From the NCBI RefSeq assembly GCF_947500765.1, contig NZ_CANMTH010000012.1, forward strand, positions 48,659-112,658: DNA of 64,000 nucleotides, in the 5' to 3' direction. The notes below the pieces were generated by a model that had not been told where the DNA came from, did no database searches, and saw only the letters and a list, made by a program, of their open reading frames with translations. Both the position numbers and the translations under genes were made by a program. Source of the stretch: an uncultured Formosa sp. GTDB taxonomy: Bacteria; Bacteroidota; Bacteroidia; Flavobacteriales; Flavobacteriaceae. This document shows positions 10,426 to 20,839 of this stretch, in pieces. Numbering within the stretch: the first letter of the stretch is position 1; each line of letters opens with the position of its first letter.

Positions 10426-10469
10426 CTTATTAAGACTTTGTAAACAGTATGTAAGTCGTTAATATTTGT

Positions 10470-11774
10470 CTATGATTTGTGTGAGTTTAAAAATGTAATT
10501 AGTGCTTCTACATCATCTGGTTTCGCTACAATTTTTTTGTCTTTATCTAGTACAAAAAATGATGGTGTACTCGAAATACCATACGCTACTGGAATTGGGT
10601 TGTCCCATTTTCCATAACCGTAAATTTGAGTAAAATCTGGATAGTCTACAATAGTTTTTTCCCAATTAGGACGTTCGTCTTCCAGCCCTACAGCGAGTAC
10701 TTGAATATTGGTTTTAGTTCCTAAGTATTTTTTTAATACAGGCAATTCAGCAAGGCAATGCGAGCATGTGCTACTCCAAAAGGTTACAATGTAAAAATCT
10801 TTTCCCGTAAGTTTACTTAGTTTACTACTTCCTTGTTTAGAAGGCCAAGAGAAATCGGGCGCTACTACGCCAATGGCTGTATTTTGAAACGCTTTCATGT
10901 CAGATAAAAGTAGTTCGTCTTTTACAGGATCTAATAATTTTTCTAGATATTTTGAAGCAATATAATTGGCAACCTCTTCGTTGTTAAGTTCTTTAAACTG
11001 GTTCCACAAGGACTCTAAAATTGATTTCTGAATTACTTTTTCTTTAGAAGTAACACCAACAACAACGTCTATATTGTTCTTATACGAGGTGTTTTCGTGT
11101 TGTTTGTCTACAAAAATGAAAATGTATCTTAGTGCAGAATCTAATAAAAAACTAGAGTTTTGTAGTACCGAATTGCTAAAGTCTATAGGCTTAAAGTAGT
11201 TGGTTTTGTAATTATTGAAATACGTTTGCGCATCTTCAAAAGCTGTTGGGATGTATGGTTTTTCTGCTTTAATAAAATCATGAACTAACATATTTTCAGA
11301 CGTTTCTTCTGCTTTATGTTGTACTGTTTTTAACTCTGTAAAGCATGCCATATATTCGGCTTTGTCTTGAATGTTGTTGCTGTAAAATGTATTGATTTTG
11401 CTTTTAATAGCAAGCATCTCGCTTTTGTAATCATTTAATAGTGTATTCTCTTTAGATGATTGAAAAGAAATCCCTTTTTCCTTATCGAAACTAAAGACGA
11501 TATCTTCATTATTATAAATAAATTCGAAATTATATTGATCTTGAGGTAGTGCGTATACTACACGATACATACCTGGTTTTTGAGAGGCGTCTAGCTCCAT
11601 TTCAAAATGACCATTTACAATGTTTGTATTTGCAATGTAAACTGGTTTAGAAGGTTCTAGTTTGTATAAAATAGCAGCTCTAAATTGTTCTGCAGGCAAA
11701 AATGTTCCAGAAACTTTATGCTGGGCCAATAGTATGGTTGGGAGTAGTAAAAATGTAAAAATTAATTTTTTCAT
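10470..11774 (-). CDS. TlpA-like thioredoxin-fold (thiol:disulfide) protein
   Basis: signal peptide; C-terminal thioredoxin domain with FWSSTCSHCLAELP (CxxC). Confidence 0.85.
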   Translation of the reverse strand: MKKLIFTFLLLPTILLAQHKVSGTFLPAEQFRAAILYKLEPSKPVYIANTNIVNGHFEMELDASQKPGMYRVVYALPQDQYNFEFIYNNEDIVFSFDKEKGISFQSSKENTLLNDYKSEMLAIKSKINTFYSNNIQDKAEYMACFTELKTVQHKAEETSENMLVHDFIKAEKPYIPTAFEDAQTYFNNYKTNYFKPIDFSNSVLQNSSFLLDSALRYIFIFVDKQHENTSYKNNIDVVVGVTSKEKVIQKSILESLWNQFKELNNEEVANYIASKYLEKLLDPVKDELLLSDMKAFQNTAIGVVAPDFSWPSKQGSSKLSKLTGKDFYIVTFWSSTCSHCLAELPVLKKYLGTKTNIQVLAVGLEDERPNWEKTIVDYPDFTQIYGYGKWDNPIPVAYGISSTPSFFVLDKDKKIVAKPDDVEALITFLNSHKS

Positions 11775-11779
11775 GTGTT

Positions 11780-14700
11780 TTAATTTAAAATAGGTTGTAA
11801 GGCAAGTAATGCTTGTTTTACAGTTTTAATATGGTCGAAAGTTAGTAATAGTCGTAGTCCTGCACGTGTTTGTTTTTCCTTCATTTTACACGCTTTTGGG
11901 TGGGATTGTACAAATTTTAAAACGTTTGTAAAACTAGCACTTTGGTAGAATGAACTTTGTTGGTCGCTAACAAAATAACCAACCATTTTACCTTGTTTCA
12001 TAACTAATTTTTCTAATCCAATTTTTGTTGCAAGCCATTTAACGCGTACGCTATTTAGTAAGTCTACAACTTGTACCGGAAGTTCTCCAAAACGATCGAT
12101 TAGCTCTTTTTCGAATGCGATTAATTCGTCTTCTGTTTTTAACTGATTAAGTTGTGTATATAGATTTAAACGCTCGGCAATATTATTAACATAATCGTCA
12201 GGGAACAGTAATTCAAAATCGGTGTCTATGGTAATGTCTTTAACATATTCCTTAGGTTTGCCTTCTTCTTCTGGATATAAATCTTTAAACTCGTTTTCTT
12301 TTAATTCTTCAATGGCTTCATTTAAAATTTTCTGATAGGTATCAAATCCAATATCATTTATAAATCCGCTTTGTTCGCCACCTAATAAATCACCAGCGCC
12401 ACGAATTTCTAAATCCTTCATGGCAATATTAAAACCACTTCCTAATTCTGTGAATTGCTCTAAGGCGGTGATACGTTTTCTGGCGTCTTCGGTCATAGAA
12501 GAGTATTCTGGAGTAATAAAATAACAGAATGCTTTCTTGTTACTTCTACCTACACGACCACGCATTTGGTGCAAATCGCTCAACCCAAAATTATTAGCGT
12601 TATTTATAAAAATAGTGTTTGCATTTGGTACATCTAAACCACTTTCTACAATGGTTGTACTGACTAGAACATCAAAATCACCATTCATAAAAGACAACAT
12701 TAGGTTTTCTAATTTTTTACCTTCCATTTGTCCGTGACCAATACCTACTTTTGCATCGGGAACCAAACGCTGAATTAAACCTGCAACTTCCTTAATGTTT
12801 TCAATTCTGTTATGAATGAAATAAATCTGTCCACCACGCTGAATTTCGTAACTCACAGCATCGCGAATCGTTTCTTCTTCAAAACGAATAACATTACTTT
12901 CAATTGGATAACGGTTTGGCGGAGGTGTTGTAATTACAGATAAATCACGTGCTGCCATCAAGCTAAATTGTAGTGTTCTTGGAATTGGTGTTGCTGTTAA
13001 TGTCAATACATCTACATTGTCTTTTAGTGTCTTTAGTTTTTCTTTTACGGCAACCCCAAATTTTTGTTCTTCATCTACAATAAGAAGTCCTAAGTCTTTA
13101 AAAACCACATTTTTATTTACAAGTTGGTGTGTGCCTATAATGATGTCTACGTGTCCTTTTTCTAGTAGTTCTAAAGTTTCTCTTTTTTCTTTGGCAGTTC
13201 TAAATCTGTTTACGTAATCTACGGTTACAGGGAAGTCTTTTAAACGTTCTTTAAAGGTTTTGTGGTGCTGATATGCTAAAATGGTAGTTGGTACTAAAAC
13301 AGCTACTTGTTTGCCGTTATCTACAGCTTTAAAAGCGGCACGGATAGCGACTTCTGTTTTTCCAAAACCTACATCGCCACAAACTAAGCGATCCATAGGG
13401 CGTTCGCTTTCCATGTCGTTTTTAATATCGGCAGTAGACGTGCTTTGGTCTGGCGTGTCTTCGTAAATAAATGAAGCTTCTAATTCGTGTTGTAAATGAC
13501 TATCTGGATTGTATTGGTACCCTTTTTCTAACTTACGTTTTGCATACAGTTTAATCAGGTTAAAGGCAATTTCTTTAACGCGTGTTTTTGTTTTTTGTTT
13601 TAAAATTTTCCAAGCGTTACTTCCTAGTTTATGAATTTTTGGCGCCTTACCATCTTTTCCGTTAAACTTGGTTATTTTATGAAGTGCGTGTATGCTTAAA
13701 TATAAAATATCGCGCTCGCCATAAATAAGTTTTATGGCTTCTTGTTTTTTGCCTTCAACATCAATTTTTTGAAGTCCGCCAAAACGTCCAACACCATGAT
13801 CAATATGCGTAACATAATCGCCAATTTCTAAATTGGTAAGCTCTTTAAGTGTTATGGATTGCTTTTTAGCATAGCCATTTTTAAGACTGAATTTATGGTA
13901 ACGTTCAAATATTTGGTGGTCTGTATAACACAACACTTTATTGGTGTGGTCTATAAAACCTTGATGTAACGATAAGACTATGGTTTGGTAAGATACACCT
14001 TGTTCTATGTCGTTAAATATATCGTGAAATCGTTTTGCTTGTTGTTCACTTATACAAGCAATATAATTGGTAAACCCTTTATTGTGATTGCTATTTAAAT
14101 TTTCTATTAACAGATCGAATTGTTTATTAAAAGAGGGCTGTGGTGTGGTATTAAAAACAATACCAGTGTCTATACTTTTAGTGAAATAATAACCGCTTCC
14201 AAATTCTACAACAGTGAATTTTAAAAGTTGTTTTTTTAATAATTCAGCATTACAAAATAACTCGTTTGGAGCGCTGTGTTTTATTTCTGAATTTAGATTT
14301 TCGAAGGCTTCTACAGCTTTGCCAAAAAGGACATCGCTTCCAGAAAACAGTAACTGACTGTTTTTAGAGAATATGACCGTTTTAGAGGATATGTATTTTA
14401 TAAAACTTTCGCGACTTTCGTCTAATAATTTATTTTCAACATTAGGAATAATACTGATTTTTTTAATTTGCTCTGTAGATAGTTGCGTTTCTACATCAAA
14501 AGTTCTAATGCTATCTACATCATCTCCAAAAAATTCTATACGATAGGGTTCGTCATGCGAGAATGAAAACACATCTACAATCCCACCACGAACAGAAAAT
14601 TCTCCTGGTTCTGTAACAAAATCGACACGTTTAAATTTATATTCAAATAAAATTTCGTTTACAAAATCTATAGATAAATTATCGTTTACTGCAATTTTTA

Positions 14701-15127
14701 GTGTGTTGCGCTCTAGTTCTTTTTTTGTAACTACTTTTTCGAATAATGCGTCTGTGTAAGTTACAATAATAGCTGGCTTTTTACGTGAGTTTATACGGTT
14801 TAAAACTTCGGCACGTAATAATACGTTAGCATTATCGGTTTCTTCAATTTGATAAGGTCTGCGGTAACTTCCAGGATAAAAGAGTACATCCTTGGTGTTT
14901 AACAACTGTTCTAAGTCGTTTAAATAATAAGCGGCCTCTTCTTTATCATTAAATATTAAGAGAAAAGGCTTTTCTGCATATTTAAAAACTTCAGCAATTA
15001 CTAAAGAAAAAGACGACCCAATTAGGCCTTTTAAAACCGTTTTATTTTCACTTTTAGAAATAGCAAGTTGCAAATTTTGCGTTTGCAAAGTTTGTGCAAA
15101 TGTTTGCAAGAGGTTATTTTTACTCAA
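11780..15127 (-). CDS. mfd: transcription-repair coupling factor
   Basis: full-length Mfd: UvrB-like N-terminus, RID (LEIGDYVTHIDHGVGRFGGL), helicase motifs GDVGFGKTEVA, DEEQKFGV, TRCF C-terminal domain. Confidence 0.97.
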   Translation of the reverse strand: MSKNNLLQTFAQTLQTQNLQLAISKSENKTVLKGLIGSSFSLVIAEVFKYAEKPFLLIFNDKEEAAYYLNDLEQLLNTKDVLFYPGSYRRPYQIEETDNANVLLRAEVLNRINSRKKPAIIVTYTDALFEKVVTKKELERNTLKIAVNDNLSIDFVNEILFEYKFKRVDFVTEPGEFSVRGGIVDVFSFSHDEPYRIEFFGDDVDSIRTFDVETQLSTEQIKKISIIPNVENKLLDESRESFIKYISSKTVIFSKNSQLLFSGSDVLFGKAVEAFENLNSEIKHSAPNELFCNAELLKKQLLKFTVVEFGSGYYFTKSIDTGIVFNTTPQPSFNKQFDLLIENLNSNHNKGFTNYIACISEQQAKRFHDIFNDIEQGVSYQTIVLSLHQGFIDHTNKVLCYTDHQIFERYHKFSLKNGYAKKQSITLKELTNLEIGDYVTHIDHGVGRFGGLQKIDVEGKKQEAIKLIYGERDILYLSIHALHKITKFNGKDGKAPKIHKLGSNAWKILKQKTKTRVKEIAFNLIKLYAKRKLEKGYQYNPDSHLQHELEASFIYEDTPDQSTSTADIKNDMESERPMDRLVCGDVGFGKTEVAIRAAFKAVDNGKQVAVLVPTTILAYQHHKTFKERLKDFPVTVDYVNRFRTAKEKRETLELLEKGHVDIIIGTHQLVNKNVVFKDLGLLIVDEEQKFGVAVKEKLKTLKDNVDVLTLTATPIPRTLQFSLMAARDLSVITTPPPNRYPIESNVIRFEEETIRDAVSYEIQRGGQIYFIHNRIENIKEVAGLIQRLVPDAKVGIGHGQMEGKKLENLMLSFMNGDFDVLVSTTIVESGLDVPNANTIFINNANNFGLSDLHQMRGRVGRSNKKAFCYFITPEYSSMTEDARKRITALEQFTELGSGFNIAMKDLEIRGAGDLLGGEQSGFINDIGFDTYQKILNEAIEELKENEFKDLYPEEEGKPKEYVKDITIDTDFELLFPDDYVNNIAERLNLYTQLNQLKTEDELIAFEKELIDRFGELPVQVVDLLNSVRVKWLATKIGLEKLVMKQGKMVGYFVSDQQSSFYQSASFTNVLKFVQSHPKACKMKEKQTRAGLRLLLTFDHIKTVKQALLALQPILN

Positions 15128-15303
15128 GTCAATTTATTTTTTGCAAATATAGGGTATGCGTTTATAAATTATGTTAATGATTTATGAAATTAAAAATTGA
15201 GATTAATTTGATTTTTCTTAAATTAAAGATTAAAATTTAATAATAATTAAATATATTAACAATTAAACTTTATTTATATTAGTCGCCTTAAAAAATAAAA
15301 GAT

Positions 15304-15735
15304 ATGTCTTATTCAAAATTATTTGGTAGCGGGTTTACAGAACGTAACAAAGATCATTTTGCTGCTATTGTTCGTGTAGCTATGGATGATGGTATTATCT
15401 CTGAAGAAGAGAAAGCGTTTTTAGATAGATTAGCAAGAAATTTACACATAAACGAGGAGGAATACGCACAGATATTAATAGATTATAAATCGCATCCAAT
15501 AAATCCTCCTGTGGAATACGCCGTGCGTTTAGAGCGTTTGTACGATTTGGCAAGAATGGTAAACTTAGACCATATAAATGGTGACAGTGAAATTACATTA
15601 TTGCGTAAAATGGGAATGGGGTTAGGTTTTTCATCACGTAACGTAAAGTATATTGTAGATAAGGCCTTAACGTTAGTCGAGGAGAATGTCGATTTAGATA
15701 CATTTATTCTAGAAATGAAAAAAATGAATCAATAA
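15304..15735 (+). CDS. TerB-like / tellurite-resistance-fold small protein
   Basis: acidic helical protein with AAIVRVAMDDGIISEEEKAFLDRLARNL TerB-like motif. Confidence 0.6.
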   Translation: MSYSKLFGSGFTERNKDHFAAIVRVAMDDGIISEEEKAFLDRLARNLHINEEEYAQILIDYKSHPINPPVEYAVRLERLYDLARMVNLDHINGDSEITLLRKMGMGLGFSSRNVKYIVDKALTLVEENVDLDTFILEMKKMNQ

Positions 15736-15758
15736 TAGTTTATTTTTCTACTAAAATA

Positions 15759-15793
15759 AAAAAGCGACCATTTTAAAATGATCGCTTTTTTAT
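15759..15793. terminator. bidirectional terminator
   Basis: AAAAAGCGACCATTTTAAAATGATCGCTTTTTT between convergent genes. Confidence 0.85.
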
Positions 15794-15801
15794 TTATAAT
15801 C

Positions 15802-16812
15802 TTATTTTAATGCTTTTCTTTCAAATTCTTCAGCCTTTTCAACCATGTGTTTGCTTCCACACATAAAAGGTACACGTTCGTGTAATTCAGTTGGTTTTAT
15901 ATCCATAATACGAGTAAAACCATCACTTGCTTTTCCATTAGCTTGTTCTGCTAAAAAGGCCATAGGGTTACATTCGTATAATAAACGTAGTTTTCCTTTT
16001 GGATTTTTAGAACTTTTTGGATATAAATAAATACCACCTTTAATCATGTTTCTATGAAAATCAGATACTAAAGATCCAATGTATCTAGATGTATATGGTC
16101 TATCATCTTCTTCCATTTGGCAATATTTAATGTAATCTTTTATGCCTTGAGGGAAATGTATATAGTTTCCTTCATTACACGAGTAAATATTTCCATCTAA
16201 AGGGAAAGACATATCTGGGTGCGATAAGTAAAACGTTCCAATTGCAGGGTTTAAAGTGAACCCATTTACGCCGGCACCAGTAGTATAAACTAACATTGTA
16301 GAAGTTCCGTACACAATATATCCAGCAGCTACTTGTTGGTGACCTTCTTGTAAGAAATCATCAATTGTAACAGGAGATCCTACTGGAGTGATACGTCTGT
16401 ACACCGAAAAAATAGTTCCCACAGATACGTTTACATCAATATTTGAAGATCCATCTAAAGGATCAATTAATACCACATATTTGTTTTGGTTTTTAGAATC
16501 TTGACTGTTAATCGAAACGAAATCGTCTTCTTCTTCACTAGCAATACCGCAAACAATATTTCGCTTTATAAGCGTCTGAATAAATACATCGTTAGCGTAA
16601 ACATCTAATTTTTGTTGGTCTTCACCTTGAATGTTTACATCCCCAGCATTTCCAATGATGTCTACCAATCCAGCTTTGTTTACTTCGTGGTTTACAACTT
16701 TAGCAGCTAAACGAATAGAATTTAGTAATCTTGTTAACTCTCCTGTGGTGTATTTAAAAGCGGTCTGATTTTCGATTATAAATTCACCTAATGTTTTGTT
16801 TTGTTTTGACAT
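15802..16812 (-). CDS. fbp: class 1 fructose-1,6-bisphosphatase
   Basis: [28 protein letters not shown] motif; [29 protein letters not shown]. Confidence 0.97.
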   Translation of the reverse strand: MSKQNKTLGEFIIENQTAFKYTTGELTRLLNSIRLAAKVVNHEVNKAGLVDIIGNAGDVNIQGEDQQKLDVYANDVFIQTLIKRNIVCGIASEEEDDFVSINSQDSKNQNKYVVLIDPLDGSSNIDVNVSVGTIFSVYRRITPVGSPVTIDDFLQEGHQQVAAGYIVYGTSTMLVYTTGAGVNGFTLNPAIGTFYLSHPDMSFPLDGNIYSCNEGNYIHFPQGIKDYIKYCQMEEDDRPYTSRYIGSLVSDFHRNMIKGGIYLYPKSSKNPKGKLRLLYECNPMAFLAEQANGKASDGFTRIMDIKPTELHERVPFMCGSKHMVEKAEEFERKALK

Positions 16813-16924
16813 TTATTGGTAACGTTTGTTTATGCAAATATCGTGTTTTTTGTTAAACTATAACGTTTGAGTCAAAATTATAATCCATTCATTTTATATA
16901 TATTTGAAGACTTAAATAATTATT

Positions 16925-17404
16925 ATGAATATTAAAATTAGACCAGCCAAAATTGAAGATATGGCAGGCGTACTTGAGCTAATTTACGAATTAGCTATTT
17001 ATGAAAAAGAGCCTGAAGCTGTAGAAGTTACCGTTAGCGATTTAGAGCGCGATGGTTTTGGAACTACTCCTTTGTTTAAATGTTTTGTTGCTGAAATTGA
17101 AGACAGAATTAAAGGAATAGCATTAGTTTATAACCGATATTCTACTTGGAAAGGTCCTATTATTCATCTTGAAGATTTAATTGTAAATAAAGATTTTAGA
17201 GGTACAGGTGTTGGTACAGCTTTGCTTAACGAGGTTGTGAAATACGGGTATAGCAAAGGTGCAAAACGTATTAATTGGGAAGTTATAGATTGGAACGAAA
17301 CAGCAATTGCTTTTTATGAAAGTAAAGGAGCAACAGTTTTACGTGATTGGGATGTGGTGCAATTAAACGAATCTGCAATAAAGAATTATATTGATAACAT
17401 TTAA
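16925..17404 (+). CDS. GNAT family N-acetyltransferase
   Basis: LEDLIVNKDFRGTGVGTALLNEV acetyl-CoA binding motif. Confidence 0.92.
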   Translation: MNIKIRPAKIEDMAGVLELIYELAIYEKEPEAVEVTVSDLERDGFGTTPLFKCFVAEIEDRIKGIALVYNRYSTWKGPIIHLEDLIVNKDFRGTGVGTALLNEVVKYGYSKGAKRINWEVIDWNETAIAFYESKGATVLRDWDVVQLNESAIKNYIDNI

Positions 17405-18652
17405 ATGAAAGTATTTAAATTTGGAGGTGCTTCTGTAAAAGATGCTGAAGGTGTTAAAAATCTATCAGAAATTTTAAAGCAGTACTCAGATGAATATCCT
17501 GTAGTTATTGTTTCTGCTATGGGAAAAACAACAAATGCATTGGAGGTTATTGTTTCTAATGTGCTGTATAATAAAGCTGAATTAGAAGCTTCTATACAAG
17601 TGGTTATAGATTACCATAATACCATTATTTCAGAATTGTTTTTAGATGTTAATCATCCTGTTTTTTGTGTTGTTAAAACTCTTTTCGATGCTTTAAAAAT
17701 CACCTTAAAAGAAAATACATCTACCGATTATAATTTTGTCTACGATCAGATTATAGGGTTTGGAGAATTACTTTCTACAACTATTGTAAGTCAATATTTA
17801 AATCAGTTAAAAGTACAAAATACGTGGTTAGATGTTCGAGATTATATAAAAACAGATTCTAATTACAGACGTGCTAATGTAGATTGGGATGCTACCGAAC
17901 AACTTATAAAACCTCTTAAACAAAATCATTCTATAGTTGTAACTCAAGGGTTTTTAGGTAGTGATTTTAAAAGCACTACAACTCTTGGTAGAGAGGGTAG
18001 CGATTATACTGCGGCTATTTTTGCTTACGGTTTAGATGCCGAAAGTGTAACCATCTGGAAAGATGTTCCGGGTGTGTTAAATGCCGATCCTCGTTATTTT
18101 TCCGAGCCTAAACTTTTAGAACAATTGTCTTATACAGAAGCTATAGAATTGGCGTTTTACGGTGCAAGTGTTATACATCCCAAAACATTACAACCACTTC
18201 AAAAAAAGGGTATTACGCTATATGTTAAATCCTTTTTAAATCCCAAAGCAAAAGGCACTAAAATTAACGCACAGCTTGGCATTACTCCTAAAATACCGTG
18301 TTATATAGTTAAAAAACAAGACATTTTAATATGCATTTCTTCTTTAGATTTTTCTTACATTGTAGAAGAAAATATTAGCGACATTTTTAATATTTTGCAT
18401 CTTTTTAAAATGAAAGTAGATCTTATTCAGAATTCTGCTATTAGTTTTTCTATTTGTATTGAAGATGTTTTTAATAATTTAGAACACGTTTTAGATCATT
18501 TTCGCGTTAGTTATAAAGTCTCACATGTTTCTAATGTATCTTTATACACGGTAAGACATTATAATACAGATGCTTTAGATTCAATAAAAAAAGATAAAGA
18601 CATACTATTACAACAGCGTACACAAGACACGTTACAAATAGTAACTAAATAA
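17405..18652 (+). CDS. aspartate kinase (monofunctional)
   Basis: MKVFKFGGASVKDAEGVKNL; TLGREGSDYTAAI; directly abuts the upstream GNAT gene. Confidence 0.92.
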   Translation: MKVFKFGGASVKDAEGVKNLSEILKQYSDEYPVVIVSAMGKTTNALEVIVSNVLYNKAELEASIQVVIDYHNTIISELFLDVNHPVFCVVKTLFDALKITLKENTSTDYNFVYDQIIGFGELLSTTIVSQYLNQLKVQNTWLDVRDYIKTDSNYRRANVDWDATEQLIKPLKQNHSIVVTQGFLGSDFKSTTTLGREGSDYTAAIFAYGLDAESVTIWKDVPGVLNADPRYFSEPKLLEQLSYTEAIELAFYGASVIHPKTLQPLQKKGITLYVKSFLNPKAKGTKINAQLGITPKIPCYIVKKQDILICISSLDFSYIVEENISDIFNILHLFKMKVDLIQNSAISFSICIEDVFNNLEHVLDHFRVSYKVSHVSNVSLYTVRHYNTDALDSIKKDKDILLQQRTQDTLQIVTK

Positions 18653-18674
18653 ACAATTTACTACATTTGCGACC

Positions 18675-20528
18675 ATGGCGAAAAATGAAGAAAAGGGATT
18701 AGTAACTGCAAATGAAGTAGCAAGTGCTGTCAATTTAGATAAGTTTGGTTTTCTAGGCACATTTGTGGGCTGGAGCTTAATGAAGTTCTTAAAGATTTCT
18801 ACAATTAATAAATTTTATCTTGAAAATAAGCATCTAGAAAACACTGTGTTTTTAGATCGTATATTAGAAGAGTTTGATATTAAATTCGAAATTCCTGAAG
18901 AAGATTTAAAACGTTTACCAAAAACAGGTGCTTTTATTACGGTTTCTAACCACCCTTTGGGAGGAATCGATGGTATTCTATTACTTAAATTGTTGTTGGA
19001 GCAACGAGATGACTTTAAAATAATGGCTAATTTTTTGCTAAATCGCATTGAGCCTTTAAAGCCTTTTATTATGCCTGTAAATCCTTTTGAGAATAGAAAA
19101 GATATAAAATCTAGTGTTATCGGATTTAAAAAGGCCTTGTTGCATTTAAGAGAAGGACATCCTTTAGGCATGTTTCCTGCTGGTGAAGTATCTACCTACA
19201 GGGAAGGTAAATTGGTTGTAGATAAACCATGGGAGGCTACGGCTTTAAAATTGGTAAAACGAGCGGAGGTTCCTGTAGTTCCAATATATTTCCATGCGAA
19301 AAACAGTAAATTGTTTTACGAAATTTCGAAACTTAGCGATACATTAAGAACAGCTAAGCTGCCGTCTGAAGTTTTAACACAAAAAAGACGTATTATTAAA
19401 GTGCGTATTGGTAAGCCTATACCAGTTGCAGATCAGAAAGAGCATGCTACGTTACCAGAGTATTCCGAATTTTTAAGACGGAAAACATATATGTTAGCGA
19501 ATGCTTTCGAAGAAAAATCTAAAATATTAAGCAGCTTAGCGTCAACCTTAAATTTGAAATCTACCAAAGCACCAAAACGAATAGTAAAGCCTGGAGATGC
19601 TATTTTGGTCGAAGAAGAAGTCGAAAACTTGCGCGCTTTAGATTGTAGACTATTACAAAGTAAAAACTATGAAGTTTTTTTGGCACCATCAAGTGATATG
19701 CCTAATATTCTTCGTGAAATTGGTCGTTTAAGAGAAATTACATTTCGTGAGATTGGTGAAGGTACTAATGAATCTATAGATTTAGATAAGTTTGATAGTT
19801 ATTACCATCATATGTTCCTCTGGGACGACGATCAAAAAGTCATTGCGGGTGCTTACCGAATGGGCTTAGGCTCAGAGATATTCAAAAAGTATGGTATTGA
19901 TGGATTTTATCTTCAAGATTTATTCCGTTTTGAGCCCGAATTACATAAAATGATGAGCGAATCCATAGAAATGGGACGTGCTTTTATCATTAAAGAATTT
20001 CAGCAAAAACCCATGCCTTTGTTTCTGCTTTGGCGTGGTATTGTACATACTACGTTGCGTTACCCAGAACATAAATATTTAATTGGAGGCGTAAGTATAA
20101 GTAATCAGTTTTCTAATTTTTCAAAATCGTTGATGATTGAGTTTATGAAATCTCATTATTACGATCCGTATGTGGCACAATATGTACATCCTAAAAAAGA
20201 ATTTAAAGTGAAGCTGAAGGATGCAGATAAAGATTTTGTTTTCGATGCTACAGAAGCAGATTTAAACAAGTTCGATAAGATTATTGATGAGGTAGAACCT
20301 GGAAATTTAAGATTGCCTGTATTACTTAAAAAGTATATAAAACAAAATGCAAGATTAGTTGCGTTTAATGTAGATCCTTTATTTAATAATGCGGTAGATG
20401 GCTTAATGTATATTAAAATTGAAGATTTGCCAGAAAGTACAGTGCGTCCTGTTATGGAAGAATTTCAAGAAGAATTGGAACGTAAATTTTCTGGTAACGG
20501 AGAGCAACCTTCAACACCAACACCTTAA
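18675..20528 (+). CDS. olsF: bifunctional acyltransferase: N-terminal PlsC-like plus C-terminal OlsB-like GNAT (OlsF-like ornithine-lipid synthase)
   Basis: N-terminal NHPLGGIDG/FPAGEVSTYR PlsC motifs; C-terminal 'RLREITFREIGEGTNESIDLDKFD' N-acyltransferase domain typical of OlsB/hemolysin-type GNATs. Confidence 0.65.
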   Translation: MAKNEEKGLVTANEVASAVNLDKFGFLGTFVGWSLMKFLKISTINKFYLENKHLENTVFLDRILEEFDIKFEIPEEDLKRLPKTGAFITVSNHPLGGIDGILLLKLLLEQRDDFKIMANFLLNRIEPLKPFIMPVNPFENRKDIKSSVIGFKKALLHLREGHPLGMFPAGEVSTYREGKLVVDKPWEATALKLVKRAEVPVVPIYFHAKNSKLFYEISKLSDTLRTAKLPSEVLTQKRRIIKVRIGKPIPVADQKEHATLPEYSEFLRRKTYMLANAFEEKSKILSSLASTLNLKSTKAPKRIVKPGDAILVEEEVENLRALDCRLLQSKNYEVFLAPSSDMPNILREIGRLREITFREIGEGTNESIDLDKFDSYYHHMFLWDDDQKVIAGAYRMGLGSEIFKKYGIDGFYLQDLFRFEPELHKMMSESIEMGRAFIIKEFQQKPMPLFLLWRGIVHTTLRYPEHKYLIGGVSISNQFSNFSKSLMIEFMKSHYYDPYVAQYVHPKKEFKVKLKDADKDFVFDATEADLNKFDKIIDEVEPGNLRLPVLLKKYIKQNARLVAFNVDPLFNNAVDGLMYIKIEDLPESTVRPVMEEFQEELERKFSGNGEQPSTPTP

Positions 20529-20839
20529 TTTTGATTTAAAAAGATAAGATTTCAATACATTTTCAAGTTAATAATAATGTAAAAGACTGTCTGTAATGAT
20601 GGTCTTTTTTATTGCGTTAATAATCGAACCAAAAACGTCCTTGTAACTGTGTTTTTTTTACTTTTTTTGTGTGATTTTAATTCATAAATAAAGCGGAGTA
20701 AAACTTGAATTTTAAACGGCTTATCCTCAATTTTGTACCAAACATATAAACTTATATTAAAGTCTCACTAGAAGTGTAATAAACGCCTCATTTTTGTGGC
20801 ATCATTCTATGATAAAAGTAATTAGTAAATAAAATTAAC

